Notes under the pieces: generated by a model | The model's input: the letters and a program-made list of their open reading frames with translations, nothing else | Databases searched by the model: none | Told to the model about the DNA's origin: nothing | Part shown: positions 55,020-64,000 of the stretch, in pieces | Numbering within the stretch: position 1 is the stretch's first letter | Layout of the letters: every line of letters begins with the position of its first letter | Made by a program: the position numbers and the translations under genes | Source of the DNA: Ophioderma brevispina | Taxonomy: Eukaryota > Echinodermata > Ophiuroidea > Amphilepidida > Ophiodermatidae | Assembly: GCA_023653785.1 (NCBI GenBank) | Contig: JAMKCH010011872.1 | Location: 1-64,000 of the forward strand | Reading direction: 5' to 3' | DNA: 64,000 bases

Positions 55020-55385
55020 GTCAACTTGAAAAGGTTCGTAACTTGAAACCGGAGCCACCTACATAGTTATGAACGCATCATGAGATAGAGCTCTTTAAAA
55101 TAAAGCTTTCTCGAAAAAAATTGACAGGGCTCCGCCGTCTGCCAGCCCCCCATTTAAAAGGAACTGTCACAGAACTCTCAATATTGAGATTTAAAAAAAT
55201 TTGAAATGAAAATTTGAAGTAAAAAGTCAACTTTAAGCTCATAACTTGAAAACGGGAGCCATCTACAAACATGTGAACTGCAAATCATGAGATAGAGCTC
55301 TTTAAAATAAAGCTTTCCCGAAAAAAATGACAGGGCTCCTCCGCGTCTGACAGCCCCTTTATGGAACTGTCAGGGGAACAAGGCC
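55020..55385. repeat. ~205-bp tandem duplication
   Basis: GAGATAGAGCTCTTTAAAAT with AAGCTTTC(T/C)CGAAAAAAA, GACAGGGCTCC and GGAACTGTCA occurs at 55,082-55,172 and again at 55,289-55,375. The AACTTGAAA(A)CGGAGCCA(C/T)CTACA stretch before it occurs at 55,041 and 55,245. Confidence 0.75.
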
Positions 55386-55389
55386 CAAC

Positions 55390-57145
55390 CAGTCAACGAA
55401 AATCATTATAACCTAACACTTTTGCATTATACATGATGGAGCAATATTCAAAAAGGCAAACAGCAAATCACAACAGGTTTTCATTATCTTTTGTAGCCTG
55501 TAGGCCTATCCCTTTGCACCAATGAGTTAATTTGTTACACTTTAAACACAGCATACACTAATGTAGGCAAATTTGGGTCTCCTCCATAGTCGTACTTTTG
55601 CCGATTATTCTCTTAGACTTGGTTGCCAAATACCACCCGAGTTATACATAACGTAAGGGCCTTCTGATCATCTGTTATACATCTTTTCATAACCATTTCA
55701 CTAATTGACATTGAAAGTTTTACATCAAGTTGTAGCACTTTAGTCATTTGACCTTACTAACTAACAGGCCCATGGTCACACTTACCTCAGGAAGAGGGAA
55801 TATTTGAACAAACATTTTTAAAACATAATCTATATTTTTTAATTCCCATTAAGGGGCCTTCTTCTTGATAACCAAAGTTAACTTTAAATATTTATTAATT
55901 TAACTCATGTCTTCACAATTATAAACGCAAGTTTTTAAGTCATTTCACCACTCAATTTCCCCACCTTCCATGTGAAATTCAGGGCTCCTGCAAAAATGTT
56001 GATGTTTGGTCTTGTTTGGTTTAAACTAAATCTACTCAAGTCGAATGAACTGGCACTTGTGTTTGATCTCGGTCCCTGGTAAGCCCTTGAATGCTTGGTA
56101 GATATGGTAGGTTGGTAACACGATCACCATTACATTTTCGCCCGAAGAACCCCCCTAGAACCGTTAATAGGTGACACATAACCAATCATTAGTAGACAGA
56201 ACGACAAGCGCGGCATCAAATGATTTGTCCCAAAACTTGACACAAGATCAAAAGTTACGCAACCTGACTCCCGTCCACTGAAAATTTAAAAAATCAAGCC
56301 CAACAAACTAGATTCCCCATGTGTCTGACTTCCACTAGTCAGCTTTTCGTCAAAAATGCGCGACTAGTAGAGAAAATAAGACAGCCGCGCTCGATAGCAA
56401 TCTCGATGGTTACTAACAGTGAGGCAAATCAACCTGCGTGTGCAAGAAACTATTTGAAATCATTTATTGTGATTAATTTTTTGTATGTTTTCCATGGCTG
56501 TCATACTGCCATTTTGAGTCAAGCACTTTTGATCACTTTCTTGATAAAGCATGTTATAATTTTAACCATTTTGTATGTACATGTATGTAGTCATGTACGT
56601 ATGTTTTGTACTAATGCAAACTAAATTTTAGTAACATCAGCATTTTCAATGTCACACACTGGTCCTCATGCTCCTATGTAACAGAATGCAAAGTTCCCTC
56701 ACACACAAAAATATACAAACAGCACAGAGTAAGTGGACAATTAATACCAAAATTTGACACCTCCAAAACAATTCAGAACAAACCACAAAACACGTAAAAT
56801 AATTCTAACCCTGAAATGAAAATTTACACGAAATTGCCAATTTCAAACAATTCAGAACTCAGCGCCAAAAAAAACAAAAAAGTTAGGCATGCTAGACTTC
56901 TTGAAGAAACACCTTTTTATATTTTTTTTTAACCTTCATACAGTCATACTATGCAAACATCCTCATAGTTCTCAGTGTTTACATGAATTTTATTTTTATA
57001 CTTAAAAACTGACCTATCTTACTTTTTAAAACTATTACCCCAAAACAATTTTGTTCCATTTTAAGTCTGAGGTGTGTTTTGAACCCATCCCATAATGCAT
57101 TGCACCGTGTCTATACTTCTCTGTGGTAACTCAATACATAACTAA
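55390..57145. other. Intergenic sequence, 1.75 kb
   Basis: Nothing recognised. The 101-codon plus-strand frame at 56,319-56,624 has no identifiable domain. Confidence 0.4.
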
Positions 57146-57149
57146 TCTG

Positions 57150-57441
57150 GCTGCGTCAGGCAACATTTATGCACAGACGACGGAAATGGGCGTTTAAATA
57201 ACACAAGAACGCACGCGTCTGCCATGTTTTCCCACGGCAGTACCTACCCTGTTGACTGGTCTGTGACCGTTGTGGTTTTAATATCAATGAGTACGGTCTA
57301 TTCTATTCATGTAATTACACATTTGTTGATTAAAGTTATGGGAAAGTTAGCCTCAAATTACCTGATGTCTTATAGCTCTTAGCATTTGATAGTAAATTGA
57401 AGAATTTCATATTTTGTGAAAATTTGCCAGTGCCCGCCGCT
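57150..57441. mobile_element. Truncated TTAA-type MITE, family 1, inverted
   Basis: The right end ATATTTTGTGAAAATTTGCC, AGTGCCCGCCGC, followed by TTAA (57,442-57,445), is the inverse of the family 1 left end. The interior GACGACGGAAATGG, AACACAAGAA and AATATCAATGAGTACG matches the inverse of 61,560-61,815. The far end is missing. Confidence 0.7.
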
Positions 57442-57445
57442 TTAA

Positions 57446-58565
57446 GTATAGGATTTTTGTGGGATCACATGACCTTATTGAGGTGAAAATCCCAAAACGG
57501 TGCATTCCTGTTGCATTGTGGGATTGACTGAATACACCCCTCTGATTTTTAACGTCACATCTCGCTCATCTCACAATTTTGAGAAAAGTCTGGCAGGTTT
57601 TCTGGCATGTTGATTTGCCAACTATTACTCAAGACACTTAACACTGGAAAAACGCAGATAAACCTTTCAAATTAATTCCTAATATTGCCCTTTTTTCAAT
57701 CTGTCACAACCAAATTTTCACACATTTCCTACTTCCGAAATGTTCACACACACAGTCGGGTACTCGGAAAAATATACTGGAGCGCCAAGACATGTTTAAA
57801 AGGTCAGTGCTTCTATCACCCTCCCATGTACTCAATGCATCCTGGGAACCTACATATCGCACCGTAGAACTGCTACGGGAAAGCCATGAAGGGTGACCTC
57901 AGGGGGAACATGGGGAAGGGGAACCAAAGCGCAGGTGCCTGTGGCAACCTGATGCATCCAGCATATGAGGGGCGCGCGTACCCCGGAAGTTCTCAGTAGG
58001 TTGTTACCTGCTTTTTTAAATCAAGTCCCAGGTACCCTGTAGCTCAATTTGCATGCTTATACTCAGCCCCAAAAGCCTGTTACCGATTGGGTTACTCATT
58101 AGTTTTTAATAGGCAGTACTGGAGTTAACAAAGATGCCTTGGGCCCTTCGCAAGGCATTGGGATTTTTGAACACATCCAACATACCACCTGGAAACTGTT
58201 TTTTCAGCAAGGAGTTTTTACCTTATTAAGTCACTACAACAGTTGCTGTAGATTCAGGTATGACATACTGATATCCACATAACAGACATTGTGCATGATT
58301 CTGCGTACCGACCCTATTCCTAGTACAACTGTCTGTCCAAAATTTTGAAATCTGAAGCCCAACCAAGCATTGAAGCCATGACATACTTCCACTTTGTTAA
58401 CCGAGGCCTTTTACTTGCTGTTTGCAGATATTGTCTTCAACTTTTGGTACACGATTGTTTTGGGTCATGATTAGGGCTAATGATCGACTCATGAACTTAT
58501 GGCCTTGGGTCTGTTCCTGAAATCATCGTAAATCTACGTGGCACAGGGGTCAAAGGCATTACCCT
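57446..58565. other. Intergenic sequence
   Basis: Nothing recognised. Confidence 0.4.
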
Positions 58566-58639
58566 ACCACGGACCGGGTCGTTTTGCCGGCCACGTCCCA
58601 ATGCAACAAAGGCAACTATTTTTTATTTTTAATCGCCCA

Positions 58640-59435
58640 GATGCAACGAGAGCCAAGTTTGCGTTGCATTGCATCTCGGCCGTTTTTTTCTTTCCCGGCA
58701 CAGAATAGTAGCGTACAGTCAATAACGGCCCATATGCCACGAAAAACATCGCGCCATTTTCCCGGGAAGACGGCCCAATGCAACGACCAACAATCGCGCC
58801 ATTTTCCCGTGAAGACGGCCCCAAGATGCAAGCGAAAACAATCGCCCCATTTACCGGAAAGGTAGCATCCCAGATTGCAAGAGAAACCATCGCGTGAAAA
58901 TGGCAAATAAAACTGGTAATAAAGCATAAAGAAATAAATAAATAATGATGCGTACGCACACTGATCTGCATGAATTTTGTAGCTTCTAGTTCGCCAGTCG
59001 TGAGTGGCTCTATTACGCTACATCATATTCGTGCGTTGGCGCTATATCTACGTACATGCTCCCGTGTTTAACGTCAGAATACGTTTATGCATATTAACCC
59101 AATTAAGCGTATTCGAAACTGGTGCGCTATCACCATCGAAATCGAATTGTCTCTGGGCATTTGTACATCATCACCTCCCCCGCCTGATTTAAAGCATTGC
59201 GCCTTCTGCGGGCAAAAAAACGTCGCGAATGCAGTGAAAGTGCCATCGCATCATTTCAGTCAATAACGCCCAGATGCAACGAAAAACATCGCGTCATTTT
59301 TTCCCCGGAATACGGCCCAGATGCAACGAAAAACATCGCATCATTTTCCGGGAAGACGGACCAGGTGCAACGAAAACAATCGCGCATTTTCCGGTAAACG
59401 CCCATATGCAATGAGAGCCAATGATAGTCAAGTTG
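58640..59435. repeat. CpG-rich ~55-bp minisatellite in two blocks
   Basis: Units of the type ACGGCCCAGATGCAACGAAA, AACATCGCGCCATTTTCCCG, GGAAG repeat at about 58,723-58,900 and again at 59,262-59,420 in the same orientation. Both blocks begin after a CAGTCAATAACG motif. The first block is preceded and the second followed by ATGCAACGAGAGCCAA-like sequence. The unusual density of CG compared with the AT-rich, CG-poor surroundings marks it out. Short Arg/His-rich frames are incidental. Confidence 0.75.
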
Positions 59436-59439
59436 CGCT

Positions 59440-61100
59440 ACAAAAAATAGTTGTTGACTGGCCCCAGATTCCCACTAAAAGCATTTTCCGACCGTTACCA
59501 CTTTTCAGGTTGCCTCTCGATTTCCCTCTCGTCCCGCGTTTTAGGGTTAAGGGGCACTTCCAGTCAATGTGATAAATCTTCCAAAAATCATATCTGCTAT
59601 ATGCAAACATTGCATAGTCCACATAACTCCTGCATATGAAGCAATTTGAGACTCTTCAACAAAAGTGCTCAAATAAGGGTCAAAGGTCATTAGGGGGAAC
59701 TTTTGTCCATGTATTAATGTGAAAAAATATCTTTATAAAACAAATCATATTCTGTTATTTTGCAAGTAAGCATGGTCATGTGACTCATTCATATGAAGCA
59801 GATTGATACCCTTCATGCGTTTATATTCACCATCGACTGTGTACCAGTGGCATATGGAATGGGCCCACAGAACTCTAGTTTGTTTCCTTTTTTCTACTTA
59901 TTCAATGCCTTTAAGACTATCTTTTTTAAGTAACTTTGCAACCTTATGTTAAGCCCACAACCCACAGGTTGAGGAAACGATGCTTGCAGTTTGTCCAAAC
60001 CGTAATAAGCTTTCAATTATATTTACAAGAAAAAGTTTGACCTTTAAGTCTCTTTTTTATGTCATGCATATCTTGGCATTATAGCTGTAATCAGTGATTA
60101 ACGCCTACAACTAGGCAACCACAGATAGCACGCTGGGTTTACAGACAGTCACCACTGTTTCCAACAGCATGGGGAATAATTGACTGTGTTAGGTCTTTTT
60201 TTAAAATGGCTTCATTTTCCCCTTTGTCTTTCAGATGCGCCATGGAGGAGAGCGGATAATTTCTTTAATGCATGTTTTTTTTATTTTATTTTGTTTTAAA
60301 TTCTCAGCTACAATTTTGTCATTGTTTCAAACCAAACTGAGCTTAATTTCACTCCTATCCTTTGATGTTTGACTTTGAAATTTTATTTGAGCAGATGTTG
60401 ATACTTGTGCATCCAATTCCTGCAGTGTTGTCCTGGAGTTTGTTGTCATCACTTGCAAAATTTACAATTTACTGGGACCCGTGCTTAGGCAATTCCTGGC
60501 CTCCCACACCCAGGACTTTTAGTGATAAAGATGGGCAATTACTGACCTCCCGTTAGCAAATTTGTGTGGGCAGAACAGATGATATGGATTTCAGTTTCAT
60601 GAAAAAAAGCCCAGAGGCGAGACTTAGGTCTTGATATCAAGGGCAGTTTTCCATCCCGAATTGGCTATAAACCCCTCGAGCTTCAGCATTGTTCAGCATC
60701 ACTGCGCTAACATAATGAAATTGCTGAAGTCCCTACAAAGGGGTTAAAAGGGCTGGTTTCCACACAGCAATTCCGCACCTACCTTGTTTTATCAATCATT
60801 GATTTGTGCATGCTAGTAACATTCTCTTATTTTTCAAACAGACAGTCAAGTTAAACTCTTCTCCATTGGTGACAATAACATTTTACAACAAAACAAAATG
60901 CACTTGCCTATTACTGTCGACTCTGTGCTGCCGGAAATACACAAAGATTGCATAAGGCTGCATTATACGCATTCTTTTGTTAACTCATGTAAAGGTATGA
61001 GAGGCCCTCACTCGGGCTCATTTTCTTACATGATTGGGGAGGGTGCTAACACACAAGATTTTTCCCGATCTCGTATAAAAAAAATAATACATAAAACAAT
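59440..61100. other. Intergenic sequence, 1.7 kb
   Basis: No gene or bounded repeat seen. Confidence 0.4.
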
Positions 61101-61104
61101 TGGG

Positions 61105-61252
61105 CAAGAGTTCCATATGTACCCCTCTTCAAAATTCTATATGTAACAAATTCTTTTTTATTTTTGGTCTTAGGGTTAGGGTATTTGTTAGTGTTAGGCT
61201 ATAAATAATTTGTTTCCTGTATAATTTTAAAGGAGGTACATATGGAACTCTT
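61105..61252. repeat. Small inverted repeat
   Basis: AGAGTTCCATATGTACC at about 61,109 and its inverse GGTACATATGGAACTCT at about 61,235 lie 110 bp apart. Function unknown; possibly a decayed MITE. Confidence 0.6.
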
Positions 61253-61259
61253 TCCAAAA

Positions 61260-61478
61260 ATTGAAAACCTGGCATTTGAGCACAAATAACGTGCATGTTT
61301 TTTCTAACACGTGTGGCAGCTTTGAGACAAACAATAAATTATGATGGCATAAGACTTCCATGTACTATGGCATGGTATTTTGTGTGTGAAAATGCTTCGT
61401 TCTTACCTGATCTTAGTCTATCATTTGAGGGCAAACTGAAGGACTTTCATATTCTGCTGAAAATGAGCCGGTGTCACT
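61260..61478. mobile_element. Diverged inverted fragment of TTAA-type MITE family 1
   Basis: CTTTCATATTCTGCTGAAAA, TGAGCCGGTGTCAC just before TTAA (61,479-61,482) is a diverged inverse of the family 1 left end. It sits head to head with the full copy to its right, sharing one TTAA. Confidence 0.5.
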
Positions 61479-61482
61479 TTAA

Positions 61483-61982
61483 AGCAGCACTGGCACATTT
61501 TCACAAAATATGAAATGTCTTCAATTTGCTCGCAAATGATAATCTAGGCCAATGGAAGAATACAGATATCTTTTACACATAAAAATAACATACCCCAAAA
61601 CAGATAAGGGCATTAATAAGAGGCTAGAGGCCAACTTTAATTTTGCCGTAACTTTAATCAACAAAATGTGTATATTACATGAATATCATAGACTTAGACT
61701 CATTGATATTAAAACCACAAAAGTCATAGACTGGTCAAACAGGGTGCATGCCGTGGGAATCAACTCTGGTGTGAGTTTTCTTGTGTTAAATGCCATTTCC
61801 GTCGTCTGCTGAATAAATGTCGCCGGAGTCATATAAAATTGGTTCTGTTACCCATAAGGGCACCGACGTGGTCTTCATCATTTCAGGTAAGGGCGAATGT
61901 ATATGAAAGCTTTACAACAATGTAAATATATCAATTCAAAAATCGTGAGGGTGTGCTATTTTTCAAATGTGCCAGTGTCTCT
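61483..61982. mobile_element. TTAA-type MITE, family 1, uninterrupted (500 bp)
   Basis: TTAA at 61,479-61,482 and 61,983-61,986. The left end is AGCAGCACTGGCACATTTTC. The right end, reverse complemented, is AGAGACACTGGCACATTTG. It is collinear with 41,976-42,814, minus the nested element. Non-coding. Confidence 0.85.
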
Positions 61983-61986
61983 TTAA

Positions 61987-63700
61987 CAACATTTGAAAAG
62001 ACAAGTGAAAATGCTTAAGGCAAACCACGGCAGCAGCAATCCTACAATCATGCCTCAAAGCATCTTTGACAACCAATTGTATCTTTTTTAGCACAAATGT
62101 TGACAGAGATTCAACTGATTTGTCTAAAAATATTCCCATCAAGCAAAAATGTTAAAAGTCAGTTTACAGTTATATGCCACAATAGTGCTGAAATTGAACA
62201 CGTAATTGAATTTCATTTGCTTTTTGTACACCTGCACAGAAACTAAAATGCATTATTATATCTTAGAGTTGAAATGGAGAGCCACAGCTATGATATTGGT
62301 AACCACTCTACACTTAGTATTCTCTTGAGTAACTCTCAGCCACATTAATGGACGTACTCTATTCACTCTTAAGTCCAGAGTGCAAGGCCTTTTGAGTTAA
62401 CTGATCCAAGATATCAATATTTCCATTCTAACGGATACAAAGTTTCCAATGCAAATTTCACAATAGATTTCACACGACTGTATTGTCACCTAATTCATGC
62501 ATACGTTGGATCTTAACCCTCTGAGTGCTATTTGGCTATTATTCGCATCTAGCACTATTTTGATTGGGTTACTTGGAAGTATCAGTCATTAAATGGGCAA
62601 ATCAAGAACTGTGAGATGTTTATATGTTTACATGAGATTTGAGCACTATTTTGATTTGTTACTCCAGGGCCATATCAGTTGTGTCCTGTAATGAGGGCCA
62701 ATAAAGATTGTATCATAGGTGGTAGGGTAGTTTCAGGTGGTTATCTTATGACTAAAATCAGCATGATAATTGCATTCAAATTGGAGTCCAACAGCCTAGC
62801 CTTGTTCAAGGGCCCTACCAACTTCATTCACTGGTTCACAACATCTGATGTCAAAAATTCATATTTAGGCAGAAAATCATGTGAGGAGTGAAGCATATTT
62901 CCCCCTCCATAAAACTAAAGAAATAGCAATAATATGGCAAAAATTCATTTTATCAACCACCTAATTTGATGGCTCTAATTCCACCTGGCCCATGCTCCAT
63001 GCTTGCAGCCTTCCAATGCAAGTTCAATAAATTCCACTCAGGCACGAGTAGCAAAGCCACTGCACCTGACCACAATAGGTATTTGTGGTTTTATACCCAG
63101 ACTAGCAGTCTCCTAGATCCAGTGTGCACAACAGACCATCAAGGAGTATACCAATTTATTTTTTTTATTGAATCTTTGTCTAGACAGGGTAGCCCTTCAA
63201 TGCTAAAGCACTGATTTCAAACCTGCAAACATAATGTTCAAAATAAATGAGAATAAATGTCAATTAAAACTTAGCAAGTTTGTTGGGTTTTCTTATTAGA
63301 CGCCTGAACTAGTAAAACAAGCCGTTTGGGTTCAGTTTTTTGTGTCATCTGCGAAGCAAGTGACACATAGGGATCACTTTGGTAGTGTGTCTGTCTGTGT
63401 GTCTGTGTATCTGTCTGTGGTAAAATGTTGACCCAAATGTTAACCCTAAACATAATTGCCCATTGTTTCCTCATGTGTGCAAACATTTTTATGACACTTG
63501 CATAAAATGGACCTTGGGTAGTGTCCCAAAAGTTGGTGATCTCATGCAACCATGGTGACCTTATGTTACCTTTGTCACCATTCACAAACTACGACGGCAG
63601 ACGACACATACATTAGGTGAACGTTGTATTCTTTTTTTTTTCAAACAGCTTTTAAAAACATTGACTTATCTATCAGGGTTGAAAAGATTTAAACATTTGA
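61987..63700. other. Intergenic sequence, 1.7 kb
   Basis: Contains a (TGTC/TG)n run at 63,385-63,419 and the paired sentence-like repeats TGAGTGCTATTTGG / TGAGCACTATTTTGAT near 62,520 and 62,640. No gene. Confidence 0.4.
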
Positions 63701-63701
63701 T

Positions 63702-63957
63702 CAGGGCCATACTCAGAATGGGGTGCGGGTCTTCGAAAAAGTGGACTTTTTTGGAAAAATGAACCTTACCCCACTAAAATGGTCCTTTTTTTGGATGTTT
63801 TGAACATGTCATCACCAAAAAGTGGACTTTTTCATCAAATTTTCTCTAAATTTTGGACCTTTTTATCAAAAAAATTGTCAAAAAGTGGACCTTTTCCACC
63901 TTTTGTGGAATTTGGGGGGTGCGACCACCCCCCCCACCCCCACGTACAGGCCTGCAT
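63702..63957. repeat. Dispersed repeat related to 9.5-9.7 kb
   Basis: Starts CAGGGCCATACTCAGAATGG and ends CCCCACGTACAGGCCTG, giving weakly inverted ends. Inside are repeated AAAAAGTGGAC and GGTCCTTTTTTTGG motifs shared with 9,525-9,725 in opposite orientation. Confidence 0.55.
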
Positions 63958-64000
63958 TTGATTGATATTATGCATTTCATTAGTTCATTCAAGAAGTACT

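Noticed and set aside
58564..58971. 135-codon minus-strand frame over the CpG-rich repeat
   Set aside because: The repeated peptide segments (GAIVFACILG, GAIVGRCIG) simply mirror the ~55-bp minisatellite unit.

Overview
The window is non-coding, repeat-rich animal DNA with one recognisable protein-coding locus. It is AT-rich, with long stretches of ordinary intergenic sequence, decayed LINE reverse transcriptases of three types, tRNA-derived SINEs, and many short DNA transposons with target-site duplications. There is also an apparently intronless array of C2H2 zinc fingers. This suggests an invertebrate metazoan, most likely a marine deuterostome such as an echinoderm. The phylum is inferred from repeat style only and is not proven. 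Nothing supports a prokaryotic reading: there are no operons, ribosome-binding sites or CRISPR arrays.

Layout. 1-7.4 kb: intergenic DNA with an L1/Tx1-type RT relic (1.4-1.9 kb) and a CR1/L2-type LINE relic (6.1-7.4 kb). 7.6-13.7 kb: a SINE, a C-rich minisatellite, hAT-like MITEs and a fold-back MITE built of AGGTTCT motifs. 14-16.6 kb: two decayed tandem arrays. 18.06-21.19 kb: a 3.1-kb extremely G-rich minisatellite. 21.6-35.8 kb: a segmental duplication of a two-part unit, here called X-Y. Its first copy carries a 5-kb fold-back transposon (22,791-27,761) that is missing from the second copy, which preserves an empty site at 32,312. Smaller insertions also differ between the copies. 36-44 kb: intergenic DNA with MITEs, several flanked by TTAA and starting AG (Kolobok/T2-like), a mariner-like MITE and a 154-bp palindromic element with a 9-bp target duplication. 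44.3-50.9 kb, minus strand: the zinc-finger gene, about 39 clear fingers plus a degraded 5' part, broken by single-base frameshifts. 51.6-53.9 kb: a SINE and a 5'-truncated LINE. 54-64 kb: more MITEs, a CpG-rich minisatellite and ordinary intergenic sequence.

The genes do not form a pathway. The zinc-finger locus probably encodes a large nuclear nucleic-acid-binding protein. Everything else is the product of transposition and duplication. Frameshifts in otherwise intact fingers, indel-style differences between repeat copies, and four runs of 19-23 A's (three at duplication junctions) suggest that part of the irregularity may be sequencing or assembly error.
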